Shown here piece by piece: positions 42,451 through 49,978 of a stretch of 51,371 bases of DNA; position 1 is the stretch's first letter, and each line of letters begins with the position of its first letter. The position numbers and the translations under genes were made by a program. The stretch comes from Candidatus Coprenecus avistercoris (GTDB lineage Bacteria > Bacteroidota > Bacteroidia > Bacteroidales > UBA932): positions 1 through 51,371 of the forward strand of contig DVHI01000061.1 in NCBI GenBank assembly GCA_018712275.1. Direction: 5' to 3'. Under the pieces are notes generated by a model. It did no database searches. It saw nothing but the letters and a program-made list of their open reading frames with translations, and was not told the DNA's origin.

Positions 42451-43125
42451 ATGGGTTTAGAACTACTACTTATCATCGTCATCGCCATTGCCGGCATGAT
42501 AGTGCAGAGCAGACTGCAGAAAGTATTCGCGAAATATTCACGTGTAATGTTCCACGGAGGGCTTACGGGACGGGAGGTGGCAGAGAAGATGCTGCGTGAC
42601 CACGGTATCCGCGACGTGCGGGTAACCAATGTCAGCGGCCATCTCACCGACCACTACAACCCCGCCAACAAGACCCTGAACCTCTCCGACTCGGTATACA
42701 ACAGCAACAGCGTTGCGGCAGCGGCAGTAGCGGCCCACGAGTGCGGACATGCCGTACAGCACGCTGAGGGCTACGCCTTCCTGAAGATGCGCTCAGCTCT
42801 CGTGCCCATCGTGCAGTTCTCCTCGATGTTCGCCCAGATAGTGATTATCCTGGGACTGATCATGATGACGGCTTTCCCTGCCCTCTATTGGATAGGCATC
42901 GCCATGTTCTTCATGATCTTCCTCTTCAGCGCCATCACCCTACCGGTAGAGTACAATGCCTCGGCCCGCGCCCTCGCCTGGCTGGAGCGCTCCAACACCC
43001 TCTCCACCGTCGAGCTGGACCAGGCCCGCACCACCCTCCGCTGGGCTGCACGCACCTATCTCGTCGCCGCCCTCAGTGCCCTGGCCTCTCTCGTATATTA
43101 TTTGGGATTCAGGCGCAGTGAATAA
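42451..43125 (+). CDS. zinc metallopeptidase, YugP-like membrane protein
   Basis: A 224-residue membrane protein. The N-terminal helix (about 2-18) is followed by the zinc motif HECGH in AAHECGHAVQHAEGYAF (residues about 95-99), two or three hydrophobic helices (about 125-165) and a final helix. The VSGHLTDHYNPANKTLNLSDSVY segment is characteristic of the YugP family (DUF for a neutral zinc metallopeptidase). The function in cells is unclear. The ATG at 42451 follows a 121-base gap with no consensus -7 box. A clean terminator ends the gene. Confidence 0.9.
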   Translation: MGLELLLIIVIAIAGMIVQSRLQKVFAKYSRVMFHGGLTGREVAEKMLRDHGIRDVRVTNVSGHLTDHYNPANKTLNLSDSVYNSNSVAAAAVAAHECGHAVQHAEGYAFLKMRSALVPIVQFSSMFAQIVIILGLIMMTAFPALYWIGIAMFFMIFLFSAITLPVEYNASARALAWLERSNTLSTVELDQARTTLRWAARTYLVAALSALASLVYYLGFRRSE

Positions 43126-43157
43126 TTGCTGTTTTTAAAAACGTATAAATTTGATAT

Positions 43158-43186
43158 AAGGCGGCTTCGGCTGCCTTTATTTTTTG
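43158..43186 (+). terminator. rho-independent terminator after the metallopeptidase gene
   Basis: AAGGCGGC (43158-43165), a TTCG loop and GCTGCCTT (43170-43177) form an 8-bp stem with one mismatch, followed by a T-rich run. Confidence 0.75.
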
Positions 43187-43194
43187 TAGCTTTG
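43187..43194 (+). promoter_or_regulatory. Bacteroidota -7 box for the antitoxin remnant
   Basis: TAGCTTTG matches TAnnTTTG, 32 bases before the ATG at 43226 and directly after the preceding terminator. Confidence 0.5.
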
Positions 43195-43225
43195 TTCCGT
43201 GTTTAATCTTTAATGCTGATGGAAT

Positions 43226-43396
43226 ATGGAAAAAGTGAAAGAAGAAAAGATCGGACAGACTCAGGAGCAGCAGTTCCAGCAGGGTTCAACGAACAGCATC
43301 GGTATCGGAGAAAAAAGGAAGGTCAGCAGGACCTGGGAGGCCGCCATGCGGCTGAAGGGAAGCATTGAGGTGTATGACCCGAAATTTCTGCTTTGA
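43226..43396 (+). CDS. small antitoxin-like protein (56 aa), toxin partner broken
   Basis: An ATG at 43226 opens a 56-codon frame ending in TGA at 43394-43396, starting MEKVKEEKIGQTQEQQFQQG and ending with GSIEVYDPKFLL. The polar, Gln-rich start and the RTWEAAMRLKGSIEVYDPKFLL tail resemble the small proteins encoded just before PIN-domain toxins in Bacteroidales, so I read it as an antitoxin. The PIN-like sequence follows in the same frame after the stop. I cannot confirm the antitoxin function. A promoter-like -7 box is present. Confidence 0.55.
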   Translation: MEKVKEEKIGQTQEQQFQQGSTNSIGIGEKRKVSRTWEAAMRLKGSIEVYDPKFLL

Positions 43397-43708
43397 CATA
43401 CTGAATCCGTCAGAGAACTTATCACAGGCTACAGGTCCAAAGGACTTGGCTCAAAACGCTGGAAATCAGCAGAGGAAATCATCAACGCCATCAAAGACGA
43501 ATTCTTCATCAATATCATTCCCGTCAAGACCGAACACCTGAGAACCTACGCAAGACTCCGCCTCAACACCCAACAGGACCACAAGGACCCGTCAGACCAC
43601 GTCATCATCTCCCACGCCATCACGGAGCATCTGCCGCTGATATCCAGCGACACCCGCTTCGGCTACTACCGTCCCCAAGGCCTCGACTTCATCTACAACC
43701 GGCGGTAG
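43397..43708 (+). pseudogene. truncated PIN-domain toxin (N-terminal part lost)
   Basis: Immediately after the antitoxin stop, the same frame continues for 103 codons to TAG at 43706-43708 with no start. The translation ends DPSDHVIISHAI, LISSDTRFGYY and GLDFIYNRR, the C-terminal half of a PIN-domain ribonuclease (DPxD and SxD motifs). The N-terminal half, with the first catalytic Asp and the start codon, is missing. I infer a deletion that fused the antitoxin stop to the middle of the toxin. Codon use (many AGA, ATC, AAA) is lower in GC than in neighbours, hinting at acquisition. Confidence 0.7.
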
Positions 43709-43711
43709 CTG

Positions 43712-45979
43712 CTACAGATACTGCTTGGTGACTGAGCGGGGAGCGGAAAGCACACCGGAAGGGACGCCGGAATAGAGCAGTTCGCCGCCTGAGCCGCCGC
43801 CGTAGGGGCCGAGCTCGATGAGCCAGTCGGCGGACTTGATGAGGTCTGTGTTGTGCTCGACGAGGATAACGGTATTGCCGGCCGAAACCATCGAACGGAA
43901 CAGGCGGCCGATATGCTCCACATCCTTGAAATGCAGGCCATCCGTCGGCTCGTCGAGGATGAATATCCTGCGGCTCTGACCGAGGCGGGAGGCCAGTTTC
44001 ATGCGCTGGAGCTCACCGCCGGAGAGAGTAGACAGAGCCTGATTCAGATGCAGATAGACCAGCCCGACATCCATCAGCGGACGCAGCTTCTCCTCTATCA
44101 CCGTACCTGCGAAATAGCGGGAAGCCACCCGCACCGTCATGTCCATCACCTGAGCGATATTGTACTCTCCGCGGATCTTATATTGCAGAGCCTCGGGCGA
44201 ATAGCGCAGACCTCCGCAGGCCTCGCAGACCGTCTCCACCGAATCCATGAATGCCATCTCGGAGACGATTACCCCCTTGCCGCCGCAGACCGGACAGCCG
44301 CCCTTCGAATTGAAGGCGAACCAGTCAGCGCTGACCTTATTTTCCTTGGCGAAAATCTTCCGGATGTCGTCGGCCACGCCCATATAGGTAGCCGGTGTGG
44401 AGCGGAGGGATGCTCCGATATTTTTCTGACTGATATACTCGATGTCCTCCTGCACCGGATATGCGTCCATCAGGCACTGGATCAGCGAGCTCTTGCCCGA
44501 GCCGGCCACTCCTGCCACAACCGTCAGCACCCCGAGGGGGAAGTCCACCGAGATGAGCTTGAGATTATGCAGCGAGGCATTCTCCACCTTGAAGAAAGAC
44601 TCGGGCTGCAGCGGGGCCGGATTGAAATCCGAGGTCATCTCCAGCATACGGCCGGTATCGGTGCCGCTCTTCAGCAGACCATCGAGCGGACCCTCGTACA
44701 TTATCCGGCCGCCTTCCATCCCGGCACCGGGACCCATGTCCACGATGTGGTCCGCGATACGGATCATCTCCTTGTGGTGCTCGACGAGCAGGACCGTGTT
44801 GCCGTGGTCACGGAGCTTGCGGACCGAGTTCTTGAGCAGGGCGATGTCGTGGTTGTGCAGGCCGACGCTGGGCTCGTCGAGGATGTAGAGCAGGTCGGAG
44901 AGGGACGAGTTGATGTACTTGGCTATCTTGCACCTCTGGGCCTCGCCGCCGGAGAGCGTACCCACCGAACGGTCTAAGGTCAGGTATCCCAAGCCTATCT
45001 CCTCCAGGGCCTCGAGCCGGCGGAGCACAGCCTGCCTTATATCCTGGGCCAGCGGACTTTCGAGCATTCCGCCCGGCTGAGGCTCAGCCAGCCACTGACG
45101 CAGTTCCGACACCGACATGGCCGTCACCTCCGCGATGTTCTTCCCGTCTATGCGGCAGGTGAGCACCTTGGAGTTGAGCCGGGTGCCGCCGCAGTCTGGG
45201 CAGATACCGGTGCGGAGCATGGGGTCCAGGACCTTGCGGTGCAGCAGGCCTTCCTCGGAGTTGATGATACTGCGGTACATGCGGGGTACCAGGCCCTCGT
45301 ATTTGGCTGTCTTGGGCCAGTTCGACGGAGGGTTTTTGAGGCGGATCTGGGGCGAATACAGGAAGAGGTCCAGCTCCTCGGGGGTGTAGTCGCGGATCTT
45401 CTTGTCGAGGTCAAACAGGCCGCTGTGAGCGTATCGTATCCATCTCCAGCCGCCTTTGTGAAAGGCAATGTAATGGATGGTATCCTCGTCATTGAGGCTC
45501 TTGTCGAAGTCCACCAGCTTATGGATGTCCAGCTCGCGTATCTCTCCTAAGCCGGAGCATCGGGGGCAGCTGCCCTGCGGATGGTTGAAGGAAAATGTAT
45601 CGGAATATCCCACGAAGGGCTGTCCGATGCGGGAGAAGAGGAGCCGCAGCAGCGGGTGGATATCCGTGTAGGTGGCTACCGTCGAGCGGGAATTGGAGGC
45701 CGGTTTCTTCTGGTCAATGACTATCGCTACGGGCAGGTTCTCCACGCTGCCGACATGCGGGCGGCCGTATTTCGGGAGGTACTGCTGCACGAACGACGGG
45801 AAGGTGTCGTTGAGCTCGCGGCGCGACTTGGCCGCCACCGTATCCAGCACCAGCGAGGACTTGCCTGAGCCGGAAACTCCGGTGAACACCGTTATCTGAT
45901 ACTTCGGGATGCGCAGCGAGACATGCTGCAGGTTGTTCTCGCACGCATCGTTAATCGTTATATATTCTCTGTCTGTCAT
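43712..45979 (-). CDS. class II UvrA-like ABC ATPase (short UvrA paralogue)
   Basis: A 755-residue UvrA-type ATPase, about 190 residues shorter than canonical UvrA. It has two ABC modules (Walker A FTGVSGSGKSS near residue 34 and VAGVAGSGKSS near 490; signatures TLSGGEAQR and TLSGGELQRMK) and zinc-finger CxxC pairs (CPRCSG, CPDCGG, CPVCGG/CEACGG). The region that binds UvrB appears shortened, as in class II UvrAs tied to drug resistance or DNA damage tolerance. It is a candidate for a role in antibiotic or damage tolerance, not core excision repair. Canonical uvrA is not in this window. Confidence 0.88.
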   Translation of the reverse strand: MTDREYITINDACENNLQHVSLRIPKYQITVFTGVSGSGKSSLVLDTVAAKSRRELNDTFPSFVQQYLPKYGRPHVGSVENLPVAIVIDQKKPASNSRSTVATYTDIHPLLRLLFSRIGQPFVGYSDTFSFNHPQGSCPRCSGLGEIRELDIHKLVDFDKSLNDEDTIHYIAFHKGGWRWIRYAHSGLFDLDKKIRDYTPEELDLFLYSPQIRLKNPPSNWPKTAKYEGLVPRMYRSIINSEEGLLHRKVLDPMLRTGICPDCGGTRLNSKVLTCRIDGKNIAEVTAMSVSELRQWLAEPQPGGMLESPLAQDIRQAVLRRLEALEEIGLGYLTLDRSVGTLSGGEAQRCKIAKYINSSLSDLLYILDEPSVGLHNHDIALLKNSVRKLRDHGNTVLLVEHHKEMIRIADHIVDMGPGAGMEGGRIMYEGPLDGLLKSGTDTGRMLEMTSDFNPAPLQPESFFKVENASLHNLKLISVDFPLGVLTVVAGVAGSGKSSLIQCLMDAYPVQEDIEYISQKNIGASLRSTPATYMGVADDIRKIFAKENKVSADWFAFNSKGGCPVCGGKGVIVSEMAFMDSVETVCEACGGLRYSPEALQYKIRGEYNIAQVMDMTVRVASRYFAGTVIEEKLRPLMDVGLVYLHLNQALSTLSGGELQRMKLASRLGQSRRIFILDEPTDGLHFKDVEHIGRLFRSMVSAGNTVILVEHNTDLIKSADWLIELGPYGGGSGGELLYSGVPSGVLSAPRSVTKQYL

Positions 45980-46003
45980 AATTCGTAAATCTATTCACCT
46001 AAA

Positions 46004-46036
46004 CCGCAACGGCACTTACTCCTTCCGCAACGGCAC
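46004..46036 (+). repeat. direct repeat CCGCAACGGCAC
   Basis: CCGCAACGGCAC occurs at 46004-46015 and 46025-46036. An inverted relative (TGCCGTTGTGG) lies at 46054-46064. They sit in the gap upstream of the UvrA-like gene and next to palindromic element B. Related words occur in other gaps (9732-9742, 51033-51043). Confidence 0.55.
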
Positions 46037-46076
46037 CGAATCACAGGAAACGCTGCCGTTGTGGTGGTTCTGAACC

Positions 46077-46206
46077 GCCATCAGGGAGTGCTGCCTCCCG
46101 GAGGTACGCGCTTCGCGCTATCCCTCCCACGCCTGTCGGCGTGGGCCCCTCCCGTTCACGGAGCCACGGGCGGCTACGCCTCCGGGAGGCAGCACTCCCT
46201 GATGGC
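46077..46206. repeat. palindromic element B: 28-bp perfect terminal inverted repeats
   Basis: Arms 46077-46104 and 46179-46206 are perfect 28-base inverted repeats (ends GCCATCAGGGAGTGCTGCC). The interior has a CCCACGCC/GGCGTGGG hairpin (46126-46145), GGCCCCTCCC (46144-46153), GAGCC (46161-46165) and GGGCGGCTA (46168-46176), the same core as element A, ending two bases from the right arm. There is no reading frame, and no target-site duplication is seen. The right arm ends 8 bases before the LOG gene's 3' end. Confidence 0.8.
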
Positions 46207-46214
46207 TCAAGCAA

Positions 46215-46784
46215 TTATTCGCCGGCCAAGACTTGCGCGACTATCTCATCGACTGTGGAGCAAAAACACGGTATGGCCGCATCGGCAGCGGACATGAAGC
46301 CGCGGGAAGCCATCGTCTCGAAAAGTCCGCGCAAGCAGTCGTAATAACCGTCGGTATTGAGGATGAATACCGGCTTGGCGTGCTCCCGGAGCTGATGCCC
46401 CAGCAACCAGCAGAAGAGCTCGTGCATGGTGCCGTAGCTGCCGGGCAGGACGATGCAGGCCTGACTGAGCTCCGTCATCTTAGCCACACGGGACGCCAGG
46501 TCCGGAGTCTCTATCATCTCCGCCAGCCCCTGCGCCCGTACCTCTATCCGGCGGTCCTGCGATTCCTTCTTGCCCTTGAAATTCTTCGGGAAGACCCCGG
46601 TCACCCGACCGCCTGCCTGTATTGCCGCAGAAGCCATTGTCCACATTGTGCCTACAGAGGCTCCTCCGTAGACTATCTCCACGCCGGCCTGAGCCAGACG
46701 CCGTCCGAGCGCTGCCGCGTTCTCCGCATACACCGGCGAGTTTCCGGCCGCCGAACCGAGGTATATTGTAACCTTATGTATCAT
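46215..46784 (-). CDS. LOG family protein (lysine decarboxylase-like fold)
   Basis: A 189-residue member of the LOG/TIGR00730 family. Motifs are YGGASVGTMWTMASAA for the nucleotide-binding part and VLPGSYGTMHELF, which is the family's PGGxGTxxE motif with Ser for the second Gly; the Glu is kept. Characterised LOG enzymes are cytokinin or nucleoside 5'-monophosphate phosphoribohydrolases, so this may hydrolyse a nucleotide to free base and ribose 5-phosphate. It lies 12 bases downstream of mnmA and is probably co-transcribed. Confidence 0.88.
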   Translation of the reverse strand: MIHKVTIYLGSAAGNSPVYAENAAALGRRLAQAGVEIVYGGASVGTMWTMASAAIQAGGRVTGVFPKNFKGKKESQDRRIEVRAQGLAEMIETPDLASRVAKMTELSQACIVLPGSYGTMHELFCWLLGHQLREHAKPVFILNTDGYYDCLRGLFETMASRGFMSAADAAIPCFCSTVDEIVAQVLAGE

Positions 46785-46796
46785 ATCTTATAATAA

Positions 46797-48062
46797 CTAT
46801 TCTGAAATAACTCCGCTGCCGAGCATCTCCAGGTCCTGGGGAGCGTACCACACCGCAAACTGCCCGGGAGTAATGCCCCTCTGAGGCTCTTCGAAGACAA
46901 TGTACATCCCGTCATCCAGGCAATGCAGGGCGGCCTGCTGCAGGGGCTGGCGGTAACGGACGCGGACCAGGCAGCGGCGCACCTCCCCGGGAGCCATCCG
47001 GAGGTCCCGGCGGATCCAGTGAACCTCGTCGGCATTGATCTTCAATGCCTTCCGCATAAGGCCCGGATGCTCGTGCCCCTCCCCTACGTAGATGGTATTG
47101 GTGGCAATGGATGTGTCGAGGATAAATATCGGTTCGCGGTGTCCTCCGATATTCAGGCCCTTGCGCTGGCCGATGGTGTAGTACTGGGCGCCGATGTGGG
47201 TGCCTATCTTCCTGCCGTCGCTCTCCCGGTAGTGGTAGGCGCGGGCGAGGGCCCTGACTTCCGACGGGCCGAGGGCGGTGATGTCCGCCGCATCAGGTTC
47301 AGACGTGGCAGCGGTGTACCCGGGATATTCCGCCCTGATATTGTCATAGAAATCCCGGAAAATCTCCACCACATTGCCCTCCCTCGACGCGAGCTTCTGC
47401 TGCAGGAACACCGGCAGGTCGACCTTCCCCACGAAGCAGATGCCCTGCGAATCCTTTTTCTCCGCGCTGGGCAGACCGGCCTCACGGGCCAGGCGGCGGA
47501 CCTCCGGCTTTACGATGTCCCCTATCGGGAAGAGGGCGGCGGAGAGCTGTTCCTGGGTCAGCTGGCAGAGGAAGTAGCTCTGGTCCTTGTTGCCGTCAGC
47601 TCCGGCCAGGATGCGGTAGACGGGCTGTCCGTCCGGGCCGGCCGTCACGTCCTTGCGGCAGTAGTGTCCGGTGGCCACATAATCGGCCCCGAGGTCGCGG
47701 GCAGCTTTCAGGAAGGCGTCGAACTTGATCTCGCTGTTGCAGAGCACATCCGGATTGGGGGTGCGGCCCTTGGAATATTCCGAGAACATGTAGTCCACCA
47801 CCCTGTGCCGGTAGGTGTCCGACAGGTCGATAAACTCGAAGGGTATGCCTATCTTCCGGGCCACCATCTCGGCCACCTTGCGGTCCTCCTCCCACTCGCA
47901 TTCCCCGTGCAGGGTGCCGGTGACATCGTGCCAGTTCTGCATGAAGAGGGCGAACACGTCGTATCCGGCCCGGGCCAGCAGCAGAGCGGCCACCGAGGAA
48001 TCCACTCCGCCGGAGAGGCCCACGGCTATTTTCTTACCCCTGAGATCATCTTTCAGTTCCAT
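46797..48062 (-). CDS. mnmA: tRNA-specific 2-thiouridylase
   Basis: A 421-residue MnmA, which thiolates U34 of tRNA-Lys, -Glu and -Gln. The ATP-binding PP-loop is SGGVDSSVAALLLARAG near residue 15; catalytic cysteines lie in NPDVLCNSEIKFD and DSQGICFVGKVDLP. It is longer than the typical 360 residues, with an insertion around residues 240-300. The longer reading frame from 48245 was rejected because its first 61 residues cover the SRP RNA and both promoters; the ATG at 48060-48062 gives MELKDDLRGKKIAVGLSGG. A divergent promoter serves the SRP RNA. Confidence 0.95.
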   Translation of the reverse strand: MELKDDLRGKKIAVGLSGGVDSSVAALLLARAGYDVFALFMQNWHDVTGTLHGECEWEEDRKVAEMVARKIGIPFEFIDLSDTYRHRVVDYMFSEYSKGRTPNPDVLCNSEIKFDAFLKAARDLGADYVATGHYCRKDVTAGPDGQPVYRILAGADGNKDQSYFLCQLTQEQLSAALFPIGDIVKPEVRRLAREAGLPSAEKKDSQGICFVGKVDLPVFLQQKLASREGNVVEIFRDFYDNIRAEYPGYTAATSEPDAADITALGPSEVRALARAYHYRESDGRKIGTHIGAQYYTIGQRKGLNIGGHREPIFILDTSIATNTIYVGEGHEHPGLMRKALKINADEVHWIRRDLRMAPGEVRRCLVRVRYRQPLQQAALHCLDDGMYIVFEEPQRGITPGQFAVWYAPQDLEMLGSGVISE

Positions 48063-48092
48063 TCCTAAGCGTAGATTTTCAAAAATTCTGTG

Positions 48093-48100
48093 CAAATGTA
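48093..48100 (-). promoter_or_regulatory. Bacteroidota -7 box for mnmA
   Basis: Minus strand TACATTTG, 31 bases before the mnmA ATG, back-to-back with the SRP RNA promoter. Confidence 0.55.
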
Positions 48101-48120
48101 GAAAATTTGGCGAAAATGTA

Positions 48121-48128
48121 TATCTTTG
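48121..48128 (+). promoter_or_regulatory. Bacteroidota -7 box for SRP RNA
   Basis: TATCTTTG matches TAnnTTTG and lies 5 bases before the likely RNA 5' end near 48134. Confidence 0.6.
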
Positions 48129-48131
48129 CAC

Positions 48132-48239
48132 TCGGGTAAGTCTTACACGACCAGCTCCCATCCAACCTCCCCAGGGCCGGAAGGCAGCAAGGACACGATG
48201 GTCGTAGCGGTGCGATGTAATCAGCTTACCCTTTTTTTT
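48132..48239 (+). ncRNA. ffs: signal recognition particle RNA (4.5S, bacterial small form)
   Basis: A compact RNA of about 105 bases. The apical hairpin with the conserved loop and internal bulge (CCTCCCCAGGGCCGGAAGGCAGCAAGG region, 48167-48192) is the universal SRP binding site for Ffh. The base stem pairs GGGTAAG (48134-48140) with CTTACCC (48225-48231), followed by an 8-base T-run, so the terminator is part of the RNA's own base. It guides membrane-protein targeting with Ffh. Good promoter upstream. Confidence 0.93.
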
Positions 48240-48268
48240 AAACAAGTACCCCTAATCCGCCGAACACC

Positions 48269-49366
48269 ATGAGAACTATCACCCATCTTATCTGCATCTG
48301 TACCTCAGCCCTTCTGCTGGCCGCATCCTGCTCCCCGAAAGTTGACTCCGACGGCATCCGCGTCATAGACGCCGACCTGACCGGCAAGGAGATCACCGAT
48401 ATCAGCCTGACAGACCTGGACAAGACCGTTCTGGAATTTTCCGAGGAGAGCATTATCGGAGGCATCAAGGACCTGGTCTGCACTGACGACGGGGGCTACA
48501 TCATAGCTTCGGGTACTGCGGGCAACTACCGTCTGATGCAGTTTGACCGAGACGGCCGGTATATCCGCGACATCAGCCACCAGGGCCGCGGACCTGGCGA
48601 GTACCTGAATATCACCTCCATCTTCCTGCTCGGGGACACCCTTAACGTAGGTTCGTTCCAGGGCTTCAACCACAGCCTGCAGCGCTACATCATCTCCCCC
48701 GACGGCTACTCCGTCATCCCCGGCACCGAAAGCGGCGACATAAAATATGGCATCATCTACATGACCGCCGTCTCCGACCTCCCCGGCAGATACATCGTCA
48801 AGCATATCTGGAACGGCACACCCGGATTCAGCACCCCGCTCTACGGCATATACGACAGGGAATGGAACGTAGTGGACACCTCCGAGGTTAAATTTCCCGC
48901 AGGAGGTTACAGCACCGCTTTCCCTTTCTCTCACGTGGACAGAAGCATATACATGGCCTTCATCGGTTCCGACACCATCTACAGGGCTGACGTAGACCGC
49001 ATCACTCCGGCCATCATCTACGACTTCGGCCAGAGTGACCTGCCCGCCGACATCAAGTACAACTTCGCCAACCGCTTCGAGTACAACCGCTCGCATCCCG
49101 ACGACAGTACGCACCTCTTCCACAACTGCTCGCTGATTTCCGAAAACAAGATCTACGCCTGCATGAGCACGGCCAGCTCGGTGCTGATAATGGTCAATGA
49201 CCTGCGCAGCGGCAAATCCAAATTCTACCGCATACTCGGCGAGGACGGAGAACCCGCCGGTCTGTACTACATGTTCAATGCCCCCGACGGCAGGTCATAC
49301 GGCATCTTCATGCCCTCCGGAGAGGACGGGCAGAATCCCGCCGTCTACGACATCTCACGCCTATAG
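48269..49366 (+). CDS. six-bladed beta-propeller lipoprotein
   Basis: A 365-residue lipoprotein. The lipobox LAASC near residue 21 ends the signal peptide. The mature chain has the repeated blades and the GRGPGEY motif common in Bacteroidota 6-bladed propeller proteins (RDISHQGRGPGEYLNIT). These occur often with SusD-like or peptidase systems and bind carbohydrate or peptide ligands; a function here is not assigned. It lies just downstream of the SRP RNA terminator and overlaps the convergent cdd gene by 6 bases. Confidence 0.87.
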   Translation: MRTITHLICICTSALLLAASCSPKVDSDGIRVIDADLTGKEITDISLTDLDKTVLEFSEESIIGGIKDLVCTDDGGYIIASGTAGNYRLMQFDRDGRYIRDISHQGRGPGEYLNITSIFLLGDTLNVGSFQGFNHSLQRYIISPDGYSVIPGTESGDIKYGIIYMTAVSDLPGRYIVKHIWNGTPGFSTPLYGIYDREWNVVDTSEVKFPAGGYSTAFPFSHVDRSIYMAFIGSDTIYRADVDRITPAIIYDFGQSDLPADIKYNFANRFEYNRSHPDDSTHLFHNCSLISENKIYACMSTASSVLIMVNDLRSGKSKFYRILGEDGEPAGLYYMFNAPDGRSYGIFMPSGEDGQNPAVYDISRL

Positions 49367-49846
49367 GCCGTTGAAAATAAAGGGCAGAATATCCTCCACA
49401 CAGGAAAATACTACAATACGGCTGAGGCCTCCCACGATGACACGGACGGGGGCCTCGGCTCTTTTCTGGGACTCGGCGAGGACCTGACGGCAGGCTCCGC
49501 AGGGCCAGGCCGGCTCGGGGAGCATCCGGCCGCCGCGACAGGCTGTTATGGCGATGGCCCTTACGGCCAGATGGGGATACTGCGCATGGGCCGCGAAAAG
49601 GGCGGTCCGCTCGGCGCAGAGGCCCGAGGGAAATGCCGAATTCTCCTGATTGGCCCCGGTGACCACCGTACCGTCCGAAAGGAGCACCGCCGCTCCCACA
49701 TTGTACTTGGAATAAGGGGCATACGAGCCTTCCGTCGCCTCGACCGCCCTTTCCAGCAGCGTGCGGTCCGCCTCATCCATCTCCGCCATCGAGGCATATT
49801 CCTGATAATCTATCGTGAGTCTTTTCTGTGCCATGGCATCTATCAT
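49361..49846 (-). CDS. cdd: cytidine deaminase
   Basis: A 161-residue tetrameric cytidine deaminase that turns cytidine and deoxycytidine into uridine forms in pyrimidine salvage. The Glu proton shuttle and zinc ligands are in GLCAERTALFAA and WPCGACRQVLAE. The N-terminal YAPYSKYNVGAAVLLSDG and NQENSAFPSGLCAERT motifs are intact. A -7 box TAAATTTG lies on its strand 18 bases upstream. Confidence 0.95.
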   Translation of the reverse strand: MIDAMAQKRLTIDYQEYASMAEMDEADRTLLERAVEATEGSYAPYSKYNVGAAVLLSDGTVVTGANQENSAFPSGLCAERTALFAAHAQYPHLAVRAIAITACRGGRMLPEPAWPCGACRQVLAESQKRAEAPVRVIVGGLSRIVVFSCVEDILPFIFNGL

Positions 49847-49863
49847 TTATTGCTTTGACGAGA

Positions 49864-49871
49864 CAAATTTA
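49864..49871 (-). promoter_or_regulatory. Bacteroidota -7 box for cdd
   Basis: Minus strand TAAATTTG (matches TAnnTTTG), 18 bases before the ATG at the complement of 49846. Confidence 0.5.
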
Positions 49872-49966
49872 ACAATTCCGTCCCGAATTTTCTAAATTTG
49901 ACTTCGTCATTTGTACTGTTGCACCTCGGCAAAGTAAATAAATTTCCTTCGCACTCGGTTTCTGCG

Positions 49967-49974
49967 TACATTTG
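49967..49974 (+). promoter_or_regulatory. Bacteroidota -7 box, leaderless-type position
   Basis: TACATTTG ends only 4 bases before the ATG at 49979, so the transcript would begin at or next to the start codon. Confidence 0.5.
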
Positions 49975-49978
49975 TACT

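Noticed and set aside
43394..43396. selenocysteine or stop-codon readthrough joining antitoxin and PIN remnant
   Set aside because: No SECIS-type structure is evident after the TGA, and the PIN part lacks its N-terminal catalytic residue, so deletion is simpler.
43712..46206. mobile island or insertion sequence
   Set aside because: No transposase, integrase or direct duplications were found around the UvrA-like gene and element B.
48063..48245. 61-residue N-terminal extension of mnmA
   Set aside because: It would be encoded across the SRP RNA and its promoter; the conserved protein starts at 48062.
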